Assembly: GCA_029532415.1 (NCBI GenBank)
Contig: JAQOTA010000069.1
Span: 2,108,001 to 2,172,000, forward strand
Source of the DNA: Marasmius tenuissimus
Taxonomy: Eukaryota; Basidiomycota; Agaricomycetes; Agaricales; Marasmiaceae
Length of the DNA stretch: 64,000 bases
Direction of reading: 5' to 3'
The position numbers and the translations under genes are program-made. The notes under the pieces were generated by a model. The model was given only the letters and a program-made list of their open reading frames with translations. It had not been told where the DNA came from and made no database searches. Position 1 is the first letter of the stretch; every line of letters starts with the position of its first letter. Below, one piece after another: positions 11,900-23,193 of this stretch.

Positions 11900-13202
11900 G
11901 CGTTGTGGGGGGTAATGATGGGGAGGACAGAGTTTGAACCTTGAGCCAGTCCGTGCTATTCAGTACAGCACTTGTCTACGAATAGGCATACTATTTTTGT
12001 GATGATGGAAGCGGGAACAAAGAATCATGATGATGATCACGATGGTCACTTTAAAACGAACAAAAAAATATCGCTTTTTGTCTGATGACTGGAGGACCTA
12101 GGCAGATCCTGAAGACGAGGAAATGGATCTAGACGTACGAATATGACACGGTCTCGTCCCATAGCCGACATGCTGGGTAAAAGCTACCGTGAATAACGAT
12201 AAGCAAGGCGAATGACCACTCGGTACGAGATCATCTACCTTCTCTTCTGGATCACTTGCCAGATTTATGTGTTGATTGTGGCGTTCCAAATGTATAAATT
12301 ACAGACTAAAGCGCTTCAGAGAAGACTCAAAGCAAGGGAACGTGTTCTAAGGTTCATAAATGTCTCATCGGGAACGAGCTGTAGGGGGTTCAATGCTGGA
12401 AATGATTAATAAAGCTAGTTTTATGAAGCATACATGATAGTGCAAGAAAATAACAAGAGAAGTAACTCACCATTCTTCCCTAGATGCTCCTCACCGAGAG
12501 GCAAATCGCCCGGGCCTGAGCGGATCGTTGTTCAGGACAAGATGGGACACGCGCGCCTAATTGTTTCTCATCGGAATTTCGAAGTTCTCACACAGTCAGA
12601 CCTCCTCCGGGTCCGCCTCTTTTCCTTGCTTCACGGCCGGTGGGTAAAATACCTGGCTCTATCTTCTGCACAGCGACCTAAGTATACATAGGCTGATAGT
12701 ACGCACATGTGCAGTGGCATCAGCGACTGTCATACCTGTAGTATGAGACGATCAAGATACGACTCACGGTTACTCACCGCTGTGGGATTCGGTATTATTA
12801 TCCACCGGTCCAAGCTTCGCTCACGGGCAGTACATTACGAGAGATTCTATGAGCTTTCAAACAGCGCTGAGTAGTACAGCCTTGCCTCGGGTTTCAGCAC
12901 ATATCATATGTCACCGCCCATCACCTCGAGGCTCGTTCTGATGGGCAAAACGCTATCACCGCCACCAGCGCTTAGATCCAGACTAGAGGGCGGATAAGCA
13001 ATTATGTAGGGGCGACCCTGACTGGTCCTTGTTTCCCTTCCGTAACTCAGAGCTTGCTTTTTGTACTCTCACGTCCCTGCGTCGAGAGATCCCACAACAC
13101 TACCTCATTTCTCCGAGCCATATCCTCGAGTACTCAATCTTTTATACTGACTACACATCTGCTCGCCATAGTGTTGCTCGAGACATACCCACTTTTCAGG
13201 GA
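11900..13202. other. Intergenic, no supported gene
   Basis: Holds one 65-residue open frame at 12212-12409 with a hydrophobic start (IIYLLFWITCQIYVLIVAF). It has no further support. Nothing else is recognised. Confidence 0.35.
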
Positions 13203-15164
13203 ATGGATCGGCATCCGCTAGACGCATGGTCAAGGCCAGGAGGAGAGATATACAATGATATGCCTGGGCTAGTGGAAGCACCACCGTTAGGGCCTTCGAT
13301 ACCACCTCCACCAGGAGCTAGGTATGAAGGAGGTGGAGGCATGTTTACAGCATTTCCCGGTGTAGCTGCTGGGTACGTTCTCTTCTGATTCGATACCATA
13401 CCTGACTCTTACTCAACATTTTGTTATACGACTATTCTACTTACGACGGGACAGCCCCTCACCAGGACACGCCGGACACACACCCCTCCCACAGTTCAAC
13501 CAGAATCCACACCACCCCGCTCATCACTTACCACACCTCCCGTACCCTCATAATACGAATCCATACCCACACCATCCACATTTTCAATATACACCCTTTC
13601 CATTTTCACCATTCCAGCCGCTTCCCGCTCTCCACCATCAGGCGGGGCCATCATGGCATGGTTACCCCCACCCCCACTCCCAATTTACACCTGGATCAGC
13701 CCCTTACCCCCACCTGCCCCATCCGGCTTGGCCTAACGCTCAAGTTCCAGGCCACGAGATACCCCACGAAGACCCCAACCGTGGGCGTCCAGAACGCAAT
13801 TGGTTCGTCGAGAAAGCAGAGAGTGAGCGTAGGGCGAGGTCACAATCCGTACGACGGAGGAAGAGATCCAAATCACCGTTTGCTGGACCGTTCCCTGGGT
13901 TTGGTGCTGAGGGAGGGGTCGGGCTGGAGGGTGATAGTTACTTTGGCCACGAAGGCGAGGACAATCCATGGCAGAAACTACATGGGGCACATGGGCATGG
14001 ACATGGACATGAGCACGGTGGAGAAACCGATTGGGATGCTCTCGACCGCGGATTCGGGGGGCTTGCCATCGGAGGTGGTGGAGGAGGAAAAGGAAGAGGA
14101 ATATTGAAAAAGCCACGTTCCAACTCGTTCAGCGGCGGCGTCCACCCACCTGCTCTCCATCATCGTTCAACGTCAAACCCAAACCCGATATTCAGTGGTT
14201 ACCACCTAACGTACGAGCAACACATGCAGCGGAACGGGCTTTACGGAGGGAGAGAAGACGAGTTGCCTTACAGACCGAGTACCTGGCGAACCGAATACTC
14301 GGTCAAGGGTGGAATGATGGATGCATTGTTCAGGCAGAACAGTGATGTGAGAGGTACGTCGAAATATGCATCCTTCCTTCCATCTGTTCGTCGGGTCTAA
14401 CCTCCATGGACTAAGTAATCAACGACAACGTCAAACGAACTCTCCATCCGCACCTCCTCTACGATTCGGCGAGTCCCCTCCCACCAATCTCCCTCGACCT
14501 TCGCCTGAACCCCCGAATCCCATCAACTCTCACGCCAGCCCTGAGCCTCCTCACTCTCCCCAAAAACCCACACAAACTCTCCGAAATCGACCTCGTCCAA
14601 TTCGCTACACACCCTCCAACATCGAACATGCGTCTATTCCATAAACGCCTCCCTTGGTACATCGACGTTGTAAACCGCACAGGGTACATCACAGTCCAAG
14701 ATATCATCCACGCCCTGCACAACACCTTAACAGGAAGCGGTATGGGAGGGAAGAGTCAAGTCACGGCAGCAGAGTATTGGTGTGGCGAAATGGGAGAACA
14801 TGTTGATGTTGCTACCTCAACTCCGACGGCGACACCGTTGAGATCGTTGGCTCCACTACCGGGCCTTGGGTGGAGTGGACAGAGAAGACCGAAACGTACG
14901 GCGAGAGAGCAAGTGAGCATGTCGTGGCGTGTCCGTGGTCAACTTGCGCACACCGTTGAGTGGTTGGAATCTCTCGCGAGGGGGTACCACGATGATTTGG
15001 CTCGGCAGGATGGAGTGAAGGCCGAACAAGATGAGTTAGAGAGGGGGGTTAGGAGGGTTGATTGGTTGGCTATTGGGTCAAATGTGGACGATCAGAGGAC
15101 ATTTAGGTGGATTGGGTTGAAGAAGGGGAGGAGGGGGATGTGGGAGGTTGTTACCGAGGTGTGA
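13203..15164 (+). CDS. DUF6699-domain protein with long disordered N-terminus
   Basis: Three exons, 13203-13372, 13455-14353 and 14416-15164, join perfectly in frame to about 605 residues; both introns start GTACGT. The first 350 residues are low complexity: Pro/His/Tyr-rich repeats, an Arg/Ser patch (RRARSQSVRRRKRSKS), a His-rich stretch HGAHGHGHGHEHGG, then a Gly run and ILKKPRSNSF. The C-terminal third carries the fungal DUF6699 pattern: LHPHLLYD, ISLDLRLNP, FATHPPTSNMRLF, LPWYIDVVN, ITVQDIIHALH and a late EYWCGEM. Basidiomycete DUF6699 proteins usually have the domain at the C-terminus after a disordered region, as here. Molecular role unknown. Strand is certain from frame continuity. Confidence 0.78.
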
Positions 15165-16270
15165 CTGGGTGTTGAGGAAAACTGCACGGACGTGATACCA
15201 CTCTGACATAGAAGGTGCTCTGAAGACGACGAGACGATTCAGGGCTTGCACCAGCAGTACAAATCATGCGCGCCTCACGATAGCCCGCGGAGATGACGAG
15301 TACACCGGTGGATGAAACAGAGGAGGCACATTCCTTGGGATTTGGTATGTTTTTGGGATACAATCGATCTTTTTTTCTGTCTATTAGGCCATGTATCGTA
15401 CTAGTTCTAGTTTTTGTATCGTAAAATAAGTTGTAGCAACGTTATCAGAACGAATCTCCTGATGTAGTCAAACAACAACAGACCTTGTTGCGCTCTTTCG
15501 CTCCCTCCCGTTGCTGGTGGATGCTATTTTAATCGTGCTGCCAATCTTAAACCAGCATTCCAAATGATTGTGATCGACCTGAGCACGAAGCGGCAAAACT
15601 GGTAACGAATACACCGAGGTGAGCAGCAGATGGGTGGATAAAAGAGAGGTGCATGGCTCTTTAGAGAGGCCTTTCGGTATGAGACAGAAAGCCGGCCTGG
15701 GTCGTGGCAATGGCGCATATTCCTCGGAGTCCAAGACGATCGCTATAAACGTCCAGGATCAGTCTCTCTTCATGGCTCTCAAGAGTAATAGACTGCACGT
15801 ATGGTACCTTGCCGTTTGGTATCCTTGCCTCCGAACTCCAGAAGGTTGGGTAAAGATAGAAGGATGCGCGATGTCGACCCGCGTCCGTGTCCCTCGGATG
15901 ACCAATCTGAGTAATCTCAAGCTTGCGTCGAAAATCTGTGTCGTCGATACGGAATCTTTATAACCTCCCCTCCCCGCGGCTCCTCAAAGCCTTGGATCGT
16001 GCTCGTAGCTAACCTCATTCTCCAGGGGTTTCGTACTACACATGTTCTCTCCAACTCTCCACATCAGAGCCCGTAGTTGCCCTCTCGCCAACTTGGGTCA
16101 GAACGAAGGTATAATTGGGTGAAGACGCTATTGGTTGCAACGAAAGAAACCTGAAAAGCCGTGGTCCCGATCAAAATCGCGTCAACCTGCAGAGCTCGAT
16201 GAGAGTGAGTTCATTTCGGCAATACCGAATGATGCACCTTGTTCTCATATTTCCAGTGTGACCTCCGCCC
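15165..16270. other. Intergenic, no supported gene
   Basis: Open frames up to 114 codons (15619-15963) show no recognisable motif. The part after about 16.1 kb resembles 20.85-21.0 kb and marks the left edge of the duplicated D-E block. Confidence 0.35.
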
Positions 16271-16275
16271 TTTTA

Positions 16276-16526
16276 CAGCCGCTATCATAATCGTAGACCG
16301 GTTTTGGATATTTTTCCGTTGCGCGCCTTTGTTTATACCAAACAACCCAGCTCCACCTCGACTGAATATCCCGACGGGGGCGCTCGATGTCGGGGTGGGG
16401 CTGAGGATGCGGGGCTTCCATGTGAGGCATCTTCTCAGGCCCATTATAGGTTTTTTGTGTTTGGTATAAACAAAGTCGGGCAACGAAAAAAGAAGGAAAA
16501 CCGGTCTACGATTATGATAGCGGCTG
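16276..16526. mobile_element. MITE, mariner-like, about 251 bp, TA target duplication
   Basis: The ends are inverted copies: CAGCCGCTATCATAATCGTA at the left and its complement at the right, with similarity continuing for about 65 nt per arm. TA flanks both sides (16274-16275 and 16527-16528). No transposase frame fits inside, so it is non-autonomous. The paralogous block at about 21.0 kb reads CCCCTTTTGTGCCAGCAAAC where this locus has the element between CCCTTT and TGCCAGCAAAC, which is an empty site and confirms a true insertion. The TA duplication suggests Tc1/mariner mobilisation (established rule for that superfamily; assignment is inference). Confidence 0.85.
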
Positions 16527-17237
16527 TATGCCAGCAAACTGTTCCGGATCCTCGTGTCTCAAATACCGGAAACTTGACGCTTCTTGTCCTTGCGCCGCTC
16601 TTCTAGGATGCAAAGCATTTTCGAGGGTGTATATATCACCTCGACGTGAGCTCTGTATACAGATCAGAAAAATTGGGTTGGCACCTGCAAAGACATGTAA
16701 AACCCAGCACTGCGCACCATTATTGACTAGCAAAATTATCCACAGCGGTAGTCATCCACTAGAAGTTCTCTACCTCCAAATAGTCGTGGAGACCGAATTT
16801 GCCCTTCGGGTTGTTTGAACGATTCGAGTAGCGTAAGTGCGGCTATCAGCATCGTTGTCCGTGAGGTAAGAGGTGGAGAAGTCATGATGCATGATGTCCA
16901 GGTTGAAGGGGACGGCCCAGATGAGCGCTCGCTTGCGGCTTCTCAAAGGGGAGGCTAGATTCTCACGCGAGGGTTTTGACTTTTCCCCCCCCTCCTTTAC
17001 CTTCCCAGTGCTTCGGCTGGTACTTGTCGTCACTCTCTTCGCAAATCGCCATTTTAGAAGGACAAATCTCGAAGACGCACTCACTGAACCGGATGTACTG
17101 GATGTGCGTATCATCTGAACGTAGGAGATCTATTTTCTAGAAACTGGCGTGCTGGGTGAGTTATTTTGTCCTGCACCCCGACCGAAAGACCGGATCTTGA
17201 TGGTCATTGAGGCACTGATACATCGATGGGTAGGGTG

Positions 17238-17243
17238 TATAAG
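17238..17243 (+). promoter_or_regulatory. TATA box of copy D
   Basis: GGTGTATAAGAG, 50 nt before the ATG. Confidence 0.55.
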
Positions 17244-17287
17244 AGTTGCGCTCGAGAGTTGCAGTCAGAACCCTACATTTCCCGCCT

Positions 17288-18573
17288 ATGGAATCTTCGG
17301 GGGCATCGGTGTCAACACTGCAGTCACAACGAAGTCACCTTTGCTGTCTTGCTGCAGGCTTATTAGCGGTGAGCTCTCTTTCGTCTGCGCAGATATCTTG
17401 AGCCCTGAGAACACTGCAGGCCTACCTATGGGACGTCCTTCTTCATGCACGAGTTGATTTTCAACTCATGCGCAAGTCCGGATTCCACCTCCCGCAGGCA
17501 GTATATCTGGCAACGAGGTAAACTCTCATGATCATAGGTCAGCCAGAAGAAGTAACTATATCATACCCAAACAGAATTGCGATCTTGACGTTCCTGAGTC
17601 TGGAAGTTGTAATCTTGGGTGGGTTGGTTCCTCCTTGCAGTGTGCATCGTGATGAACCTTTCCTTCCAGTCGCGCAAGTTGGAAGTAAGCGTTGTCGGGT
17701 CCTCCATCTCGCGGTGACATACTTGTGGTCCCTTGACTATACCTTGATGGGGTGGCTCCATCTACTACGAACTCGTGCCATCTCTTTCGAACGTACTTGG
17801 GTGGTTCGATCTCTATCTATTTTATGGCTGATATCTTCTGGGACTTCTATGGCGTTTAGTTCCTACGTTATCCAAGGAGGATTAATCGACAACACGAACC
17901 TATGTATGCACATCAGCGTTAACCCCACCCTCGTGCAAATCCTGCTGTGCATCAATGCATTCCAAGTCACTTGCATATTCCTCGCGACCAGCAGCGGTCT
18001 TGCACTTCTGCCCGAGGTATACACTATGGGTCAAGTCGGATTCCTTGAAAAAATGAAGGTTGCAGTCACAGCCAAGGACATTCCCTCGTTTTCAAGAGCA
18101 TTGTTACGACACGGACAACGACATTACCTGTGAGTCAACTTTATCGTCACATGTTTCAATCGTGATCCTCATTTTCAGTCTCGAGTTGTGCGGTTGTCTG
18201 GCGTTTGCTCCCATGATGGGAACTGAAACCATTCCCCTTGCATATCGCATCGGGTCTTCGCTCGTAGTCCATATCTTTGTCAACTATCGATCGTGTTCAG
18301 TATTCCGGAACGTCGGGATATCAAACCACCTTCGCAAAGAAGAAATGAGCGACATGACCGACGAGCCGATTGCTTTTCGGTCTGGGTCGAATATCGCCGT
18401 CGGTACTTCTCGTGGCGAGGCTGATTCTTCGCATTATGAAGAGGGGCAACTTGATACGACGGACACAGGTGGTGAGTGGCTGCTCCATGCCTAATATATT
18501 ATCCGTTCATTGTATGAGTTGACAGCGGACAATCGGTCCAGTCGAGAGACCGCACGCGAGCCAGTCGGTCTAG
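17288..18573 (+). CDS. Array family multi-pass membrane protein, copy D
   Basis: Six exons: 17288-17368, 17420-17517, 17575-17618, 17670-18129, 18179-18471 and 18542-18573, about 335 residues; the total is divisible by three. Motifs: MESSGASVSTLQSQRSHLCC, LWDVLLHARVDFQ, LMRKSGFHLPQA, HLLRTRAISFERTW, FSRALLRHGQRHYL and CSVFRNVGISNHLRKEE. The exon 6 acceptor is a choice: CCAG at 18538-18541 gives a short tail ending in SQSV, like the QTV and QSA ends of I and E; reading through would stop at 18494. Exon 5 begins LELCGCLAFAPMMG, nearly the same as copy I although I lies 16 kb away on the other strand, so these two may be recent relatives. Function unknown. Confidence 0.82.
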
Positions 18574-18619
18574 CCATATCGGGCCTAGTTCATTCTCGGG
18601 CTACAGAAGCGGTGGGTCG

Positions 18620-18745
18620 TAAGTATTTTGAGCCACAAATCCTTGTCCCACTCATTGATGCCACAGCCAACCGACGATCCAGCCAGGAGGTAGTAATGAC
18701 CGTTCCTAAGCCAGTCTGTCTGGTGGTATCAGACCTGGTTTAATC
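18620..18745 (+). repeat. Second exon-6-like segment after copy D
   Basis: After the stop of D, the segment around 18650-18740 (CCACAGCCAACCGACGATCC, then CAGTCTGTCTGGTGG) resembles the exon 6 region once more. The same doubled arrangement is seen after relic F at 22.6 kb, so the doubling predates the block duplication. Not part of a recognisable frame. Confidence 0.35.
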
Positions 18746-19320
18746 TCGGGCTTTTGGGGCGACGTAGAGGGCTTTTGAGGGACTTCGAGATGGACCCTCG
18801 GATATCGTAGATTGTAGATCTGTGTGAGGTCTACTTGCGCCAGCCCGCGTCAAACAATATAAAGAAGCGTCTGGTGCTAGCTTATATGTTGGTCTCTGAC
18901 TTCCCCGTCCGCCGTTCGTTCTTTGTGAGTACGTGGCTGGGTAATTTATAATATCGCAGGATCTATTTTATCTTACAACGAACATACAGGCGAGAACTTT
19001 ATTTCAGCATGTGGTATACTATACATTGGAAGCCCTCAACCCTGCTATCAGCTTTCGGAATTTCCCGATCGCCGCTCTCCGAGCTATCATTTCCACCGCC
19101 ACGCAAATCGTCAGCTTTGTATTTGACCGCACTGCATATTCAGGGCTATGAGCGTGTGGAGAACGAGAATTTCTGGCTCATCCTGGGTCAAGTTCGACTC
19201 ACATCAACTAAAGTTGGCGTGCTGCATGGGCTAATGTCTGTCGTTCGGTACCCTCATCGAAGGATTAGACCACGATGGCCGCCTAAAGTATCGATACATT
19301 GAGTCTTCTCAGACATCACA
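18746..19320. other. D-E intergenic, duplicated at 22.6-23.15 kb
   Basis: No gene supported. The segment with GACTTCCCCGTCCGCCGTTC (about 18899) and the stretch before copy E (AAGTTGGCGTGCTGCATGGG) recur between F and G, marking this as part of the D-E/F-G block duplication. Confidence 0.5.
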
Positions 19321-19323
19321 GAG

Positions 19324-19329
19324 TATAAA
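19324..19329 (+). promoter_or_regulatory. TATA box of copy E
   Basis: GAGTATAAAAGAAG, 50 nt before the ATG. In the paralogue G the same site reads GAGTACAAAAGGAC. Confidence 0.6.
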
Positions 19330-19373
19330 AGAAGTGCGTTCTGGAACGCGCTAGTACCTCGCAATTCTCACAT

Positions 19374-20671
19374 ATGGATTCCTTGGGAACTGTGGACTCA
19401 ACGCTGCGAACACAACAGCGTCATCTTTGTTGTATTGCTGTGGGCTCATTGGCGGTGAGTTCTCCTTGTCTGTCTAGCTGCCTTGACTCCTGATTCCATT
19501 GCAGGTCTATGTTTGGGATATCATAACACACGCACAGGTGGATTTCCGGCTCATGCGCAAGTCTGGATTCAACCTTCCACAGGCAGTCTATCTGGCAATG
19601 AGGTGCGCTCGCATTGTTATGATGAATAGACCAGAGTAATAAAGCTAAGACACCTTCAGGCTTGTGTGTTTGGCACTTCTGATTCTAGAGACGGTGTTTT
19701 TGAGTAAGTCGGTTTCTCCTTGTGATGTACGATGTCACAATCTTTTTATTTCAGCTGCGCGGGCTGAAAGTTTGCATCAGTGTCGTGCCGTTCATCTTGC
19801 GGTTACATGTATGGGATCCCTTCACTATAGCTTGATAGGGGCGCTCCATAATTTACGAACTCGTGCCGTCTTCCACGACCGGACTTGGGTCGTCCGTTGC
19901 ATCTTCGGTGTCTGGTTAATCTCTTCTGGAGCCTGCGTGGCGGTCGCTCCTTTCATAGTCCAAGGAGGAATGATCGGCACGGACCTTTGCATGCACACCA
20001 GCTTCAACTTCACCGGCGCACAGATCATGTTCTGTATCCATGCATTACAAGCCTTTATTTTGGCCTTTACAACAAACAGTGGCCTTGTCCTTTCCCCCGT
20101 TGTCTATACCACAGGCCACACTCGGTTTATCGATCAGTTAAAATTCGCGATCGTAGCCACTGGTCTTCCCTCCCTTCCAAAAGCACTTTTACGACACGAA
20201 CAACGATTCTACTTGTGAGTCTATATCCCACCTTCGATATGCTCCCATCGTAATTCCCATTCTAGGACGGTGCTGTCGTGCGATGTAGTCATTATTCCCG
20301 TCATTACAATCAAGGCCATGCCCATTGCATATCGCATGGGCTTTGCATTTATAGGTCACCTCTTTTTGAACTGTAGATCGTGCTCAATTTTCCGAAACGT
20401 CGGGATATCGTTACACTTTCACGAAGAACGCATAACCGACATTGATGAGCCAATCTCATTTCCGAGGTCCAGGCCAAATACTATGACCCTCCAGGGCGTT
20501 GCTCACGGCGAGGCGGACGCTTCGCGTTTCGAAGGGAGCCAAGATGTAAGGCACACAGACATGGTAAGCGCTATTTGGGTCCCCAAATTTGTGCCCACCC
20601 ATCTCACGAGTTTGCAGCCTATCGCAGAAAATCGGTCAGGAGGACGACGACCTACGAATCAATCGGCCTAG
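19374..20671 (+). CDS. Array family multi-pass membrane protein, copy E
   Basis: Exons 19374-19454, 19505-19602, 19660-19703, 19755-20214, 20266-20563 and 20618-20671, about 344 residues. Intron 5 (20564-20617) is 54 nt and contains no stop, so retention would add 18 residues without shifting frame. Motifs: MDSLGTVDSTLRTQQRHLCC, VWDIITHAQVDFR, LMRKSGFNLPQA, TWVVRCIFGVWLISSG, LPKALLRHEQRFYL and CRSCSIFRNVGISLHF. It is closest to copy G, its block-duplication partner. The long loop ends VVYTTGHTRFIDQLKFA where most copies have DVYTT....FLEKLK. Downstream flank is shared with G and with the fragment at 34.97 kb. Confidence 0.82.
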
Positions 20672-20849
20672 TCAAGGTCTAGTCTGCTTCTCGGGCGTAC
20701 AGAGGGGCTCAGTAGTTTCTAAGACGAACGAATACACGTTTGCGTACTCACAACATTACCAGGCTTTCGTACAGAGAATCAGTATAGGATATTTTGAACG
20801 TCAAGTCAAATAGCTTGATCAAACATACCTAGAGGAAAGGGTGTCCTGG

Positions 20850-21560
20850 AACGAGTAAAAGCCTTGACCCTGACTGAGACAGATTTCTTGTACCGATATA
20901 GTCACATCAACTTACAGAGCTCGATGAGGATGGGTTGCATGACTCAATGATATCGAACGATCCACCTTGTTCTCATATTCCAAGTCTTCCCTCCCCCCTT
21001 TTGTGCCAGCAAACCTTCCCTCGTGTCGGATATATGAACTTGTGCCATTCTTCCAGTGCGGAGACCTTTCCGAAAGTACATACGTATGCTATCTCAGAGT
21101 CAAATGGCAAAAAATGGGCTGACGCCTACGAGAAAAATCAAGACCTATTAAGGATTACAACGACGCACCATTGTTGACCGGTAAGACTTATATCTTCTGG
21201 TAAAGCTGTCTACTATTGATGCTCTGCTCTGGAGAGTGTATGATTAGACGGTGTAATTGTCGCTAATAGGATCGAATCCGCTGCCCGAGATCATGACGTT
21301 CGAGTCAAAGGAGGCTCAGACGGGTGCTTAACTGACCCCCTAAAGAGGATGCCAGATTCCCACAAAAGGGTCTCACCTCTCTTCTTTTCACCTCCAACTT
21401 CAAAGCTTGGGCCGCTATCTTCTATATAGGTGACTCATATGCTCTGATTATCTTCGGAATTATTGTCGCTTAACTATATCAAGTGAGTGGTTGTGCTCAT
21501 CACACACATCATGCGTTCGCCTCTTCCTACCAGAACGTCGGCTTAAAGGGAAACTAAAAC
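20850..21560. other. E-F intergenic with the MITE empty site
   Basis: Homologous to 16.1-17.1 kb upstream of copy D: both hold CTTGTTCTCATATTCC-like sequence, then TGCCAGCAAAC, then GCACCATT.TTGAC. This copy lacks the 251-bp MITE. No gene supported. Confidence 0.5.
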
Positions 21561-21570
21561 TAAAACGGAA

Positions 21571-22530
21571 CCTCCGTAGCGATCAGCCCTTTCATGATTC
21601 AAGGAAGCATGATTGACACGGATTTATGCCTGCACACTGGCATCAACTCCACCCTCGTGCGAACTACCCTATGAATCTATATCTTTCGAGCGCCCTGTAT
21701 CGTTTCGGCAGCGTGCAGTGACCTTATCGTTACTCCTGATGTTCTCGAGGAACCGAGATCGCCCCGTCATGTGACGCTGAATACTGCGATTGTAGCCAAG
21801 GACATTCCCTTTTCGAAAGTACCTTTACGTCGCGAGCAGCGATACTACCTGTGAGTCGATAGCTTGAAACACTTTGGTTTTGATCCCCGTCCCTAGAGTC
21901 GAGATTTTTGGCTGTCTGGCATTCACACGGCGGGATTTTTGATGTCAACTCGCCCTTTGTGGTGTGATGTCAACACGGTCAACACACACTTGTCCAGTCG
22001 TTGTCCCCTTGATTTTTGGTCAGGTTTACCCTGGTCCCCATTCAATTTCCGAGTGGAGAACGACGTGTTAACCGTGTTGACATCACACCACAAAGGGCGA
22101 GTTGACATCCAAAATCCCGCCGTGTCATATTCATAATCCAACTCGAGGCTATTCCCGTTTCATTGTTTCATATCGCATCAAATCTTCGTTTGTTGCCTAC
22201 GTATCTCTTCACTGAAGATCGTGCTCAGTCTTCCGCATGTCGGGGTATCAAACCGAATACGCGAACAAGAAACATCGACGTAGAGCTCGAGCCCAGCTCT
22301 TTTCGGTCTTTCTCGGATGCCACCTTTTATACCCTTGGCGGCGAGTGCTGTCGGCGGGTAGTTCGTGCTATGGAGAGAGGCAAGTCAATACGACCGCAAC
22401 AGATGGTGGGTGGCTTCATGCCTAAATATTCTTCCTATTCATCATATGATTCGACAGTGCACCATCGGTTCAGTCGGAACGCCGTGACGACCGTACGTGA
22501 ACCAGACAGCCCAGTCATATTAGAACTAAT
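21571..22530 (+). pseudogene. Array family relic, copy F, interrupted by a MITE
   Basis: Starts abruptly inside exon 4 (GTAGCGATCAGCCCTTTCAT, compare the same region of E and G) and continues to the exon 4 end GATACTACCT followed by GTGAGT at 21851. Exons 1-3 and the first part of exon 4 are missing. In-frame stops occur, for example in CTATGAATC near 21670. Exon 5 is split by a 199-bp inverted-repeat element at 21926-22124 and then resumes with a degraded copy of the region ending in the CSVFR motif. An exon-6-like end lies near 22460-22510. Its position shows it is the duplicate of copy D. Confidence 0.8.
21926..22124. mobile_element. MITE, about 199 bp, with roughly 59-bp inverted repeats
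   Basis: Left arm starts CACGGCGGGATTTTTGATGT; the right arm is its complement ending in ATCCCGCCGTG, with two or three mismatches over about 59 nt. TCA stands on both sides (21923-21925 and 22125-22127), a possible 3-bp target duplication such as PIF/Harbinger elements make, although TCA is not their usual TWA. The internal 80 nt has no coding capacity. It sits inside exon 5 of relic F. Confidence 0.85.
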
Positions 22531-23132
22531 GTATTCTCGGGCTACAGAATCGTGATGGGTGGTATTCCAAACCATGAATCTTCGTCCCACTCATTGTATA
22601 ACTTCACATCCAAACCGACAATCCAGTCAGCAGTTAGTGATAGCTGTGCTAGTTCATTTTCGGGATTCGGGGCGACGTAGGCGTCGTATATTGTAGGTCT
22701 CTGACTCCCCCGTCCGTCGTTCGTTCTTTGTGGATATGTGGCTGAGTGAATGCCATAATAGTGACACACGATCCATATCATTTGCTGATAGACTACAACA
22801 GACAGGCAAAAGTACTATGCCGGTGGATGGAAGACTGTACACCGAACGACTTGACCCTATTATCGTCTTTCTGAAACTCCCGACCGCCACTCGCTAGCTA
22901 TCATTTCAACCGTCACACCAATCGGCAGCTTTGCATTTGACCGCACAACCTGCTACATATATAGGGCTATGGGCATGTGGAAAACGAGGAACCTGGCTCA
23001 TCGTGGATCACGTTCGACTCACATCAACTAAAATTGGCGTGTTGAATGGGCTAACGTATGTCGTCCAGTACTCTTACCGAAGGACAGCCGGCTAAAGTAT
23101 CGATGCATTGAGTCCTCTCGAACATTGCAGAG

Positions 23133-23138
23133 TACAAA
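23133..23138 (+). promoter_or_regulatory. Degraded TATA box of copy G
   Basis: GAGTACAAAAGG at the place of the copy E TATA box (GAGTATAAAAGA), 61 nt before the ATG. The T-to-C change would be expected to weaken TBP binding. Confidence 0.4.
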
Positions 23139-23193
23139 AGGACTGCGTTTTGGAACACGCCAAGTCGTCGCCAATACCTCGTGATTCTCACAT

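Noticed and set aside
12212..12409. 65-codon frame with a hydrophobic start
   Set aside because: Too short, no motif, no related sequence elsewhere in the window; kept only as a note in the intergenic entry.
13733..14116. Minus-strand 127-codon frame rich in His/Arg
   Set aside because: It is the complement of exon 2 of the DUF6699 gene, whose plus-strand frame continues across two introns.
21285..21310. GGATCGAATCCGC, resembling a tRNA T-arm
   Set aside because: Flanks do not fold into a cloverleaf; probably chance.
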